From Tribonema minus (taxonomy: Eukaryota > Sar > Xanthophyceae > Tribonematales > Tribonemataceae): a DNA stretch of 64,000 bases. This document shows positions 11,201-21,121 of this stretch, piece by piece; positions within the stretch are counted from its first letter, which is position 1; every line of letters starts with the position of its first letter. The position numbers and the translations under genes are program-made. The notes under the pieces were generated by a model. It ran no database searches and was not told the DNA's origin. It was given only the letters and a program-made list of their open reading frames with translations. The stretch covers positions 1 through 64,000 of the forward strand of contig JAFCMP010000096.1 in the NCBI GenBank assembly GCA_017506865.1, given 5' to 3'.

Positions 11201-13582
11201 GCGCGGAGAAGCCGTTGCGATTGCTCCGGCAGCAGTTCGGGCTCAACAAGCAGCGTCGTGAACACCTTGGCCAGGTGATGAGCGAATGCCGGTTCCATCA
11301 CATCTGATTCTGAATCACCAGCTAGTCCTGGCGAGGCACTGCTCACGGGGCGGGTGGCTGCTTTCACTGGTGCACCAGGCCCAGCGGCCATCAAGAGGTG
11401 TTCATAGCGTAGGCCGTCCAGCCCTCCTGCCTTCCCCGCCCCTGCTGCGGACAAGGTCGACAGTATGTCTGCCGCCTCCACCTCGAGGCGCCGTCCGGCT
11501 GCGCTGGCAGCATCCTCAGGCCTATCGCTGTGATCATGTGCCTGACCCGATTCGAAGACAGGACTGCCGCTGCCAGCTGGCCCGGTGGTCGTTGCCACCC
11601 CTGCGCTGTGTAAGCAGTGCCGCCGGGCGTCGCGTACCAGGCCGCGCACTTGCTCCATTGGCGTATCGACTACCCCCGGCCGGGTGCCAGTTTCAGGGTG
11701 CTTTGCTGCCAGCACCTGTGCCGTGACCTCGTCTGCTGGGGCGCATGCTTCACGCGCCTCTAGTCGTGCGGCAGCCAAGCCTACCCCCCGTCGCTTGCCT
11801 GAGAGGGCAGCGCATGCTGTTTGCTGCCTGGAGTCAGCCTCCGTCCAGTCGGCATCGAAGTTCGTTTGTGCCGACGCCATAGCTGCGTTGTTTGGTTTGG
11901 GGGCCCGCAGCGCCGCTGCTGCTGACAGCGTCTTTCTCAGTAGCTCCGCGAAGTCGCCAGACAGCAACGCTGCCAGCCGGGCCGCAGGCGGCATACCGGT
12001 TCCCTCCGGTTGCCTACCAAAGGCCATCGCTGCTAGCAGGTGCAGCAGCCTGTAGCCGCGCTGCACTAGAGTCTGAGAAACCTGATGAGCAAACGCCCCG
12101 GCACCATGGTGGAGGCGCACCCGTGCCGCCTCACGTGCACTGTCTGTGGCGTCCGCCAGTAGTCGTGTGGCGTGCTCCACTAGCCGTGCCCACTGGGTGC
12201 ACTGCAGCTGAGTGCGGAAGGGGTTGGCAGTCGTGGTGAACCGCAGCAGCAGTAGATCCGCCTCATTGGTCTGGTCAAGTGCGTGGACGACCGAGGGCGT
12301 CGAGAGGTCCCAAGCCAGGGATGCTCGTGCCTGGGGCTTTGAGGGCCTGCCACTGGTGGTGGTGGTCGGGGGGGGCGGTGACGCGGCATCGTCCGGCGGG
12401 TCCACGTCCATGTCCGCCCATCCCACGGCCGTCCCGCGGGGGGGGCTGCTGTCCTGCAGCCTCAGGCTGTCAGACTGAGTGCGGCTGCCGGCGCTGCTAG
12501 GCGGTGCCGCAGCAGCTGCCGTTCGGCGCCGGCGTTGCGCGCCGGTTGCCGTGGCCGCCGGGCGTTTCTTGCTAGACTTTGAGTTGGCAGCGCCACTAGC
12601 CGGCACCGCCGGTAGTTTTGGAGGTGTCGCTGCGGCAGCCCCCGCCGCCGCGGCCGCGCCGTCGCTACCCGCACCCCCGCCCTCGGACTGGCCCGGGGGT
12701 ACTGCCGGGCGTGCGCGCGTGGGGGCGCTTCCATTCCGTCGACACGTGTGGCATGGCGAGGTCAGCGCGCATTGCCTCTGCCCCGCGCTGGCTGACATAT
12801 GGACCAGGCCGCAGGCACCTGTGCATGCACTCAGCTTCCTTACCGCCCGTAGGAAGTCTTCTGCCGTGCAACCATACATGGTGCTCATCTCCTGCACATG
12901 CTTGGCATGGTGTGCCCCAGTGCTGCAGGTACTGCTGCCTGAAGGGGCACGGTCACCGGATGGGTCGTGATCAACCTGCTGCCGGATGCCCTTGGCGTAT
13001 GCTGCCGCCGGATTTTGCTGACAGTGTGATGTGCTCGCCTCAGGGTTCAGCATCGACCTCGTGCAGCTACCACCGTTGAAGTGGGCCACTACCGGTGCCA
13101 TGCGGCTCGCAGCTGACAGTTTGCCTCGCTGTTTGCTGTCCTCTTTCTGACCAAGCTGCCAAAATGCCAGTGTGCATAGTGGACACCTCAGTGGCTCAGG
13201 CTGCTGTGGCAACTGCAGCGCAGTACGGGGCTGTGTCCGACTCGGAGCCGTGATGTGGGTGCTGTCAGCTTGAGTGGTCGCCGACGCTGTCATAGTGGTT
13301 GGCAAGGGCGGAGCTGCCGCAGGGGCGACAAGCAGTTCAAAGTGTCCCACATTTGTATATAGCCCAGGCGGCGTCCACAGCACATCCAGATGGCAGTCAG
13401 GCTGAGCTGGAGTCGCCGGTGCGAATACCGCTGGCAGCCCCATCAGTTGTGCCAGCACCAGCCCTGTTGATTTTTGCGTGCTGCCAGTGGCCTGAGGCTT
13501 GGCCTGCCACACCGTCACCGAGACCGCGTAGACCGCTGCAACAATGGCCCACACAGACAAACCGAGGGGCCTGTTACAGTAC
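8257..13582 (-). mobile_element. LINE family A, near full-length, RLE-type non-LTR retrotransposon
   Basis: The insert spans 8272-13567 (5,296 bp) and is read on the minus strand. It is flanked by 15-bp direct repeats (minus strand GTACTGTAACAGGCC) at 8257-8271 and 13568-13582. One long ORF fills almost the whole element. The 3' UTR is only about 78 bp and ends TTTATAAATACAAGTCCATAC immediately before the target GTAC. There is no poly-A tail. The 5' end coincides with the ORF, so the element is either truncated at its extreme 5' end or has almost no 5' UTR. The two short family A copies differ from it at one base each over 149 and 104 bp, so the family moved recently. Confidence 0.92.
8350..13443 (-). 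CDS. LINE ORF: zinc fingers, reverse transcriptase, restriction-like endonuclease
   Basis: The frame is open from upstream of the element's 5' boundary. The first in-frame ATG (13441-13443) gives about 1,697 aa. The numbering below uses the longer frame starting at 13560. Cys/His-rich patches lie near residues 126 (CPLC) and 270 (CHTCRRNG). A Pro/Ala-rich linker follows. The RT has motif A at about 858 (LDCENAFNSVDR), motif B at about 920 (GCQQGDPLGPLYFA) and motif C at about 968 (AFLDDLNVL, FLDD instead of FADD). A CCHC-like knuckle lies at about 1510-1535 (CPWRC...CPSQH). The endonuclease core (YRADTVID, then KGIVLDTSVRAP) lies at about 1573-1605. This order is that of R2, NeSL and Utopia-type single-ORF LINEs, in which the protein nicks DNA and primes reverse transcription at the cut. 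No stop interrupts it, so it could be active. Confidence 0.9.
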   Translation of the reverse strand: MGLPAVFAPATPAQPDCHLDVLWTPPGLYTNVGHFELLVAPAAAPPLPTTMTASATTQADSTHITAPSRTQPRTALQLPQQPEPLRCPLCTLAFWQLGQKEDSKQRGKLSAASRMAPVVAHFNGGSCTRSMLNPEASTSHCQQNPAAAYAKGIRQQVDHDPSGDRAPSGSSTCSTGAHHAKHVQEMSTMYGCTAEDFLRAVRKLSACTGACGLVHMSASAGQRQCALTSPCHTCRRNGSAPTRARPAVPPGQSEGGGAGSDGAAAAAGAAAATPPKLPAVPASGAANSKSSKKRPAATATGAQRRRRTAAAAAPPSSAGSRTQSDSLRLQDSSPPRGTAVGWADMDVDPPDDAASPPPPTTTTSGRPSKPQARASLAWDLSTPSVVHALDQTNEADLLLLRFTTTANPFRTQLQCTQWARLVEHATRLLADATDSAREAARVRLHHGAGAFAHQVSQTLVQRGYRLLHLLAAMAFGRQPEGTGMPPAARLAALLSGDFAELLRKTLSAAAALRAPKPNNAAMASAQTNFDADWTEADSRQQTACAALSGKRRGVGLAAARLEAREACAPADEVTAQVLAAKHPETGTRPGVVDTPMEQVRGLVRDARRHCLHSAGVATTTGPAGSGSPVFESGQAHDHSDRPEDAASAAGRRLEVEAADILSTLSAAGAGKAGGLDGLRYEHLLMAAGPGAPVKAATRPVSSASPGLAGDSESDVMEPAFAHHLAKVFTTLLVEPELLPEQSQRLLRAAALSGIGQKRRPIACSSVWRRLLGSTAARSVKGKISGLLASMSQFGVGYRSGVEHVAARARVWHELYGTTIQLDCENAFNSVDRAAIVRGLMLFCPELLPHFESVYCGDTAPEMRVEVNGEARIICSHLGCQQGDPLGPLYFAVAAAFLLFYPDGVNATPGSMPAYGHSTAEPPAPHCAFLDDLNVLQAAYFDDAAAAGVAEVIRRLAAGGLRVRPDKSLAIAMRGTVFDEAARARLRALDIPFVDTTMPESSQGFTSVGVPVGHPAYVHAAMSKHLVDAGTWRLSWQLAGMARHHLQAAQFILRRSLTKRMGFLARVVDTALSETWLHAFDGFCAWTLERMLHLHGCSTAAAMKSHLLAACTAGDNEEASSGSVLVLPRLGPPELTDIAVPLRASRLPERRGGLGMPLLGLLAPAAYTAQACTTLRPAIIHATVAAGALRLGTDEHGAVTWFAQHSCAIREDQGLPPIIEAVRRSTRALTADGGEKSRTAVAEQLPASLLRWAADTTAAASTLPTAVQAIYAATAVTETVTTEPAPHTHGIVPGAEAAAAAATVPGPQAAAAAAPSTPAKTQTSAEESSCSGGQEDDDDDWEAYADEICRKVVPRRRRGHFTHGLQAGLSNVLRRQYEDCLVEDLEAASAGAVGKPTQAAPIGDSRDTSRRRQQASARVLAQLRSQRASGAMAWMSVPPTANDRPGAAPMSSMAAATMILIAIFIDGWGIQGEVCPWRCSDVSPTSTHAISCPSQHIRGHNATHTAQKRCLQRILRQHHVSIVRNEDASVFKVPGYRADTVIDPGCLHFSSAYRNKGIVLDTSVRAPTASSNLTGRTNASNTDGYAAGVGEDAKVKHHTGTLTSSWAFVPFVQESYGRLGKQTSLFVKELAMHSALCSGGGKADVLRKAGLAKRQILIELSISLARELAERVMAYTRGARMLGCVAAPVSKLLGHSAD

Positions 13583-16182
13583 TAGTAGGGGTCACCGTGC
13601 ATGATTTCATGGCATTGCATGCAACAACTGTTTCAACAATTCAAAGTTTGACCATGATGATCATGGCAGCGGCTGCAGCCTGAGCAGCTGATTTAGTTTA
13701 TGAAATCCCTAAGTTGGACGAGCCAGGCGGAGTCACTGACGGTCACTGTGACACAGTCACTGTGACTGTCCGATAAATTTGTTACATTTAACTTGAAGTT
13801 TGACTAAGTTTCACCCTAAAGTTCAAAAAAAGGTAATAGAACTTCCTGCAGTAGTATGAGTCCTTGATTTACTGTTACTAAGCCTATTGGCTAGCTTTAG
13901 GGCGCAGGGCACCGTCATGGTGTCACTCAGTCACAGTCTCAAGCTGGCAGCAATCTGCAGCAGCTAATCATATTATCATGCTACAGCGGCTGCCGCTGCG
14001 GCTGCAAGCGTCAAACGATCGTACGCACGCCTCTCAGTGCCTGACTAAGTCTTCAAGAATTCCTCTCCGCCCGGCCAGGGACCAATCAGTGAAGTGACAC
14101 CTTGAATTTACACATCATGTGATACTAGATTATGAAACTATGCTACTAGACATGGCAAGTTAGATTTTGAAGTACGACTCACTCCGAGTCAGTCTGGCAG
14201 TTCAACTTGATTCTTGTTCAGAATCATTAACAGATGCTGCTTGCACCAGCGGCCAGCCTCATGGACCATCATTTCATATGAATATTGATTTGAGGATGAT
14301 CATCAGACAACACATTTGTAACATTAAACTTATTGAACCTCGATTGAATGAGCATCATTCCCTTCGAGACTCATGGCAAGCCTACGACGGTCACCGCAAT
14401 CCACCTTAGGGCTGCCAAATGTCAGATATGATGTTGTTAACTACGGCTTATTCACAGCCGCAGGTACATGCTATATGAGTCAGTGCTGTCAAACACACTT
14501 CCTAGGGGGAACTTGATTTTGAATGCATGCCTGAATTTTGAGTTGCTAGAACTTCCATCTGTTGGGATTGCGCTTAATGATAACGCATTCAATTTGTCAT
14601 CCTGTGTTTCAGCATCACATTCAGTTTTGACGCCTTGAAGTTGACTTTAAAAACTTTAAGGTAGAGATACTTCAAAAATACAAGTTGTCTGAATGACATT
14701 GTGTAGGTGTGAGCTCACTGAGTGCCCAGAGATCTCTATGGTTCGACCCGATGACAGATGCTTCAAGTTTTAAATTCCGAGTTGAGGCTTGACACGTATA
14801 CATTGTCAAATTGAATGTGCCGGATGTCATTGACATATTATTTCAATCTGAGCCAAGCTGTTCCTGTATCAGACTCGCACTCTGTGGCACCAGCAGGTGG
14901 CCACGCCGCTGTGTGATGTACTATATGTACTACTTGAAAAGTAGACATGGTGGTACTTCGGACCCCGCCGGGAACCTGCAGCCTGAGGTGCGCCACAGCA
15001 GACAGCGGCGTACAATGTTTGACCATCACACGACTTTGCGGGTGCAGTATTCTAATAGTATTAAGTTTATCAGTATATTGGTGTAGCACATGCCTGACAG
15101 TGTGCAGCCATGTGCGTGGGCGGTGCACTATCGGCAGGCACATGGCGAACATTTAGACATGACACTGTGCTGCCAACTCGTGTGAACGCCATGACTCTCC
15201 GAGGCTCCACACCTTCCGGCTGCTGATCATCGATTCTTGACGATTCGGACCCCCGGGCCCCTGCAGGCGATTCAGATGCGGCACTGAGCGCTGCCACGCG
15301 GGACACTGGGGGGTGTACCAGCTCCAACTTGAATACGTGTGTGCCAGCGGGTGTGGTGCAGACTTCCAGGTCAGGCGCATAGCGCCTGGGCTGAGCTCAT
15401 TGCTGGACCAGCTGAACGGCCCAGCACGACACCGTTGTAGCTGCAGCAACAGCGGCGCACAGCGTCGGCGCGCCAGTGCGGCGCTGGCACGCGCTGCGGC
15501 TCAGGGATTGGCGCGCACAGCGGTCGTCCTGAAAGCGATACGTGCCACGCAGCGCACGAGTGCGCTCCCATGCAGTGCACAGGCTGGCCAGCGCTGCAGG
15601 TCGAGCGCTGCGACGTGTTTTTTCCGCTGATGGCGGGGGCTTCGCTACTGCGTCCAACACAGTGACGTGGCGTGACTCCATGGCGCGCTGCGCTGCCGAG
15701 GGCATACGCCAAGCCACTGGGTCCGGCTGACGATGCTAAGGCGGCTGTGAACAGCGCATGGTGACGGCTGGTGGCCCAGGGCAATACTTCCTGCAGTTGC
15801 GAGCAGCGCATGCCCCCGGTTTCACCCCCACCATGTCCCAGCACCTGCATGCATTGCCTGTGCGTGGTGTGCCGCGGTGCTGGCAACAGTGCGTGGTGGT
15901 CGCCGCCCTAGTGACCTGAGCCGGTGCGTCAAGGTGCATCCTGCAGGGCGGAGCTGTGCAGCACCGGCACGCGCGGCAACGTCCACCGCCTCGCACCAAA
16001 CCGCACGCCTCTTAAAATCTTGACGCCCCCTCCCCCCCAGATTGCAGGGCGCTGCCTTAAAGCAGCAGCGCAGCATCTCCGCATGATCGAAAAGATACGG
16101 CAGGCGAGCGCGGGGCGCGGCGGCACTCACACACAGTGCTCCGCCGCCGCAGCCACTGCCGCGCGCGCTCTCCACGCCGCCG
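13583..16182. other. Intergenic, no gene recognised
   Basis: AT-richer to about 15.1 kb with scattered TTCAAGTTGAA motifs, then GC-rich. Open frames on both strands at 15.1-15.9 kb overlap each other and lack splice context or family resemblance. I see no RNA gene. Confidence 0.45.
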
Positions 16183-19169
16183 TCACGTCCCCCCGTCCCC
16201 CTCGCCGCTCCCCGCCGCCGCCGCCGCCGCCGCCGCCGCCTCCGCCTCCGCTGCGCAGTGCGCCATCAGGTACTGCAGCGCGACCAGCAGCGCGCCGCCG
16301 CCGCCGCCGCAGTCCTTGGCGCGCGCGGGGTGCGCGAGGCCGCGCGCCGCCAGCAGCTGCTCGACGTCGCGCGACAGCAGCGCGACGCCGCGCTCGAAGC
16401 GCTCCGTCTCGGCGCCGCGGCGGAAGAGCGGGTACGCGGGCGTGCCGAGCACGGCGTCGCGCACGGCGGAGCGGCTCGCGCCGCAGAAGAGCTGGTAGCG
16501 GAGCGTCACATTGAGGTACTGGTGCGGGGGGGTGTGGGTGCGGGGGGCAGGGGGGGGGAGGGTGAGGCGTGGCGCGAACAGTGGTGTCGGACGTGCGCCT
16601 AGCGGTGCGCAGGGCGGCGAGGCGTGTGGGGCAGATTAGGTGGCGCGGTTCAACTTGCGGCTGCAGTGACGCGCTGCACATGGTAAGGAACGTAGGCGAA
16701 TCCGTGCGTACAGCACAAGGCATGCCTGTGTCCTCATGCTTTTTAAAAAATAAATCAATACTTCAAGTACAATGCTGCGGCGGCGCGTCACCTCCCGCCT
16801 TGAGCTTGGCGACGGCACTCATGCCCGCCTCTGTCCCCTCCTGCCGCTGCGCAGTGCGCTGAAGCTGCCATGGTAACGGGAGCCTCTGCCCCGTGTGCTG
16901 CATTGTGCCACCTCCCCTATTAATTGAGTCACAGCAGCAGCCGTGCTGCCGGCATGCATCAGAATCAAGAAGATGCTTCCCGAGTTATTCATCAAGTTGG
17001 TACTTCCATCTGCAAATGACAGCTGCTTCGACCATTTTGACCGGCCGTGTGCTTGTTGCTGCAACGAATGTACTGTAGCGTCAGGGACACTTGGTGGGCT
17101 TCCAGCTATACCAGCTGCATGTGACACCAGAGCCTACTTGCAATAAAGCTGCATGCAATGGGTGTCTTGGCGCTCTCGGCGAAAACTTTTGACTGTGAGA
17201 CCCCATTCTCAAACAGCACAAGTCGCAATGCACCCCATGGTTCTACGCCTCTTTGACCACTTGAACAGCGCGCAAAATCCAATAGCTTCAACTGCGAACA
17301 GTGCGCAGAAAGCGCTCATTGCTCAAATGTCGCCCACGCTTCAGTACGGCACAGGCGCACTTCGTGCACAGGCGTCAGCAGCCCGCAAGCCAGTGTCACC
17401 AGAATTGAGGAGCGTGCAATGCCCAGCGCCCACACTTGCGCTGCTGCCTGTTGAGCGCGACACGTGCCGGCAAACATTGCGCGCCTGCCAACATTTGAGA
17501 TTCACACGACCATGAATGCAAGGCTGCATCTGCAAGAGCGGTGCCCGGCGGCAGCATTCCCAAACGTGCATGAGTACGCCATTTCACTACAGCCTTGAGT
17601 CAGTATGGCCAAACAAGTGGTGCTCTCGGCAATCGCGTTGCAACCCTATCTCAGCGAAAATCACCAATGTATCTCAACTGCTACTGCATTGATTAACAGA
17701 AGCCGTTCAGCAGCAACTGCTGCAATAGCAGCAGCAGCAGCGGCGGCAGCGGCAGCAGCAAATCCTTAATGAGTGCACGCTCAGAAGGCACGAGGGCGGG
17801 GACTTTTGATAGGCCAGCATTCAACTGCTTACTTGACTCAGATACAGCAAGTTGAACCACACTCTGAGCAGCAGCAGCAGCAGCAGCGGATGCTCGCTCA
17901 CAGCCTCGGTTGCCAACTCGGGGCGGTCACCATGTGAACCGCGCAGCTCACCTTTGCTAGCAAGCTCGTCAGGTGCGTCGCATACGCCAGCGCCGCCGCG
18001 ACCACCTCCTCCTCCCTCGACCCCAGGTCCAGCACCAGCCCGCGTATGGCGTACCCCCCCGCCGCAGTGTCATACCGTATCGGGTACACTTCCTTGAGCG
18101 ATCCCGCGAGCTCCAACCCCCGCCGCGCCACCAGCTTCGCCGACCGCGCCTGCCGTGCACGCTCCCCCTCTGCCTCCGCCTGAGCCGCTGCACGCACCGC
18201 CTCCGCGCCCGCAGCCGCCTCCACCGCCGCCGCCGCCGCCGCCGCCGCCTCCGCCGCCAGCGCCGCGCGCTCCGCCGCCGCCGCGGCCTCCTCTTCCGCC
18301 AGGCAGCGGCGCTCGTGCGCGAGGGCGGCGCGGGCGCGCGCGCACGAGTGCTCGCGGGCTGCGGCGGCCGCGGCGGCGCTCTGCGCGGGGCACGCGGCCT
18401 GCGCGGCCGCCTCCAGCCGCGCGCGCAGCGCCGCGGCGCGCGCCTCCTCCGGGCGCACGCGGGCGCGCAGCGCGTCCAGCGCCTCCTGCTCTTCCGCGTC
18501 GTAGAGCGGCCCCGGCGCGCTGCCGAGGGGGAAGGTGAAGGCGGGTGACTGCAGCGACGACGCACTGTGGTGGTGGGCGCCCTGCCACCCCCCGCCCCCC
18601 TGCCTGCTGCCCGCGATGGCGTCCACGATCCAGGGCTGCGCGAACAGGTGCCCCGTCGCGAGCTCCAGCAGGATGGCGTTGAGGGGGAGGCGCGGTATGT
18701 CGGAGAGGGGCGCGGGCAGCGGCTGGAGCTCCGACAGCTGCAGGCAGGCGGACAGCAGCGGGTGGTCCACGCCGGCTTCGAACACGTGCACGGCGGCGCA
18801 GGAGTAGCCTTCCAGGTCCTCGCCGTCTGCTACGTCCAGCCAGGCCGTCTCCGACACGGGCCACGTAGGATTGAGGGTGGGACAAGATGGCGCGCTGGTG
18901 AAGAGGATGGTGCTGGCGCTCCCATCGCCGACTGCGCTGAGCTGCACGACCAAGCTGGGAAGAGCCTGCAGGCCGGGAGCGAAGGACTCCCGAGGATCCC
19001 TCTCCCTGTGCCTCTGCGGGTGCAGTAGGTTGTTCGAGGGCTTGTAAGCCACGTTCCTAGCAATAACAGACTTCAAAGAGGCCAGCAACTCCTTGAGATT
19101 GTGCGGAGGCTGCAGTGATGCTGCAAGGCCCCCCTTCCCAACGCCGTTGGTGAGTGTGGAGGAGGCCAT
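16183..19169 (-). CDS. UVRAG: UVRAG/VPS38-like subunit of class III PI3-kinase complex II
   Basis: Two exons: 17952-19169 (ATG at 19169) and 16183-16518, total 517 aa. The donor is AGCAAAG/GTGAGC, the acceptor GCACCAG/TACCTC, phase 0. Residues 1-200 form an N-terminal region with low similarity. About 215-345 is an Ala/Glu/Arg-rich coiled coil with polyalanine runs. Then comes the family's signature block: SLKEVYPIRYD, GYAIRGLVLDLG, LAYATHLTSLLAK. Across the splice this continues with YLNVTLRYQLFCGASRS and FERGVALLSRDVEQLL, matching the BARA2-like part of UVRAG, Vps38 and Atg14. Such proteins pair with Beclin-1/Vps30 and direct Vps34 to endosomes or autophagosomes. Atg14 is the alternative, but no membrane-curvature tail is evident. 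The 3' end assumes the TGA at 16183-16185; a further exon cannot be excluded. It is divergent from the AP2 gene. Confidence 0.82.
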
Positions 19170-19446
19170 GCTTCACGTCCAGCCCAACCTCGGCGTAGCC
19201 ACTGATGTGGTCACCTCAACCGCACTGACAACATCAGTAGGCTGGCATGCCTTTTTGACGCCATCCCCTACAAATACGCTCGTTCTTCTTTTTTTCAAGA
19301 ACACGCTGTTGAAGTTGACGCTTGAAGTTGCTGGCGCGCTGGTAGTTCATCTGCTCATTGGCAAGCAGTAGATGCGTTCGAAGAGAGAGAGCCCTCATTC
19401 TCACCAACTCACTGCAGCCGACACTTCGAGATAGGAGCAAGGTGTG
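19170..19446. promoter_or_regulatory. Probable bidirectional promoter, UVRAG/AP2-PDZ
   Basis: There are 277 bp between two divergent ATG codons. The gap must hold both 5' leaders and both promoters unless a leader intron exists. It contains a T-run at about 19289-19297 and a GAAGTTGACGCTTGAAGTT motif. No TATA box could be assigned with confidence. Confidence 0.45.
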
Positions 19447-21074
19447 ATGGAATACCCTGGTCACCTCCGCCCTGAACAGCAGCAGACTATGCAGCAGTAT
19501 CAGCAACAGCAACAACAGCAGCAACAACAGCACCACCATCACCAGCAGCAGCAACAGCAGCTTCAGCAACAGCGGCAGTTGCAGCAACAGCAGCAGCTTC
19601 AGCAGCATTCGCACCATCAGCAGCCTCAGCAGTTTGAGCCACCGCTGTCCCAGCATCTGCGCCAGCAGCACCAGCAAGATTTCCAACCGCCTCAATCTCA
19701 GCAATATCAGCAGCAGCACCAGCAGCAGCAACAGCAGAATCAACAGGTGCAAGCTGATCACCTCATGCAACAGGACCGCAATCGCCAGGATCTTCACCAA
19801 CAGCAGTTTCAGCATAACAGCTACCAGTACCAGCAGCAGCAGCAGCAGCAGCAGCATGCACCTGGTCTATCACTGGACCAGCAGCTGCAGCAACAGAATA
19901 ACGAGGAGAAGCATAGGCTGATGCAACAAGCCCTGCAACAGAAACAACAGCAGCAAGCTCTGCAGCAGCAGCAGCAGCAGCTCATGCAGCAGCATCAACG
20001 CCAGCAGCAGCAGGCGCAAGAGCAGCACCACCGCCAACAATCGCCTCGTCAACAGGAGGCACTGCAGCAACAAGCCTTGCTGCATCCTCTGCAACCCTTG
20101 GAGCAATTCAGTGAAACGCCGCATGCGCAGCAATTTCGAGGCAGCGGTACGCCTAGCCAGCGGCAGAGCCCTGCTGCTGACCAGATGCAGCAGCAGCAGC
20201 AGTTTTCGCAGCAACAGCAGCTCATGCAGCAACAGCAGGTCACACAGGATCAGCAGCTGGCGCAGGAGCAGCAGATTGCACAGCAGCAGCAGATTGCTCA
20301 GCAGCAGCAGCTTGCGCAGCAGCGCGCACAGCAGCAGGTGGCGCAGCAGCAGCAGCAGCAGCAGCAGGAGCTGGCACAGCAGCAGCAGCAACAGCAGCTT
20401 GCACAACAACAGCAACAGCAGCAGCTCACGCATCAGCATCAACAGCAGCTTGCGCTGCAGCAACAGCAGCAGCAGTATGCAGTGCAGCACAACATGCAGC
20501 AGCAGCATGACGCGCGAAGCACCTCCAGCCCCCAGTCAGCGCTGGAAATGCAGCAGCAGCAACAGGGCATGCAGCACGCACACCAACAGCTGCAGCAGCA
20601 GCGGAACTCCCCTCAAATGCTCCCGCAGCAGCAGCAGCAGAAGCACCTGCCTTCCATGTCACCGCAGCAGCGTCTGTCACCACCACTGCAGCAGCTGCAG
20701 CTGCAGCAGCTCCCAGCTTCCGCGGCCGCACCCCCGCCACGCAGCGACAGCGCTAGCAGCGGCGGCAGGGCGCACGCCGCGTCCCCCGGCGCCAACCCCC
20801 CCTTCCCCCTGCAGTCGGTGCCCCCCATCGTGCCGCACCCCAACAAGGCGCCGCTGCAGTGGCGCTCGCTGCAGCGGCGCGACGCGCGCGGCGGCTACAG
20901 GGGGGTCTCGCCGGAGGAGGGGGGGGGGGGCTGGCGCAGCCGCATCGCGCTCGACGGCGCCGTGCGCGACCTCGGCGTGTACGGCAGCGAGGTCGAGGCG
21001 GCCAAGAGGTGAGCGCTGCTGCCGACGAGCGCCGCTGCCGCTGCTGCTGCCGCCGCTGCTGCTAGTGTTGCCGC

Positions 21075-21121
<47 letters not shown>

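Noticed and set aside
8504-13079. Plus-strand frames inside the LINE A element
   Set aside because: The minus-strand frame has RT and endonuclease motifs over its whole length. The plus frames are composition shadows.
19234-20508. Long Leu-rich minus-strand frames opposite the polyQ exon
   Set aside because: They are the complement of CAG/CAA codons and read as Leu/Cys runs. There are no splice or start features of their own.
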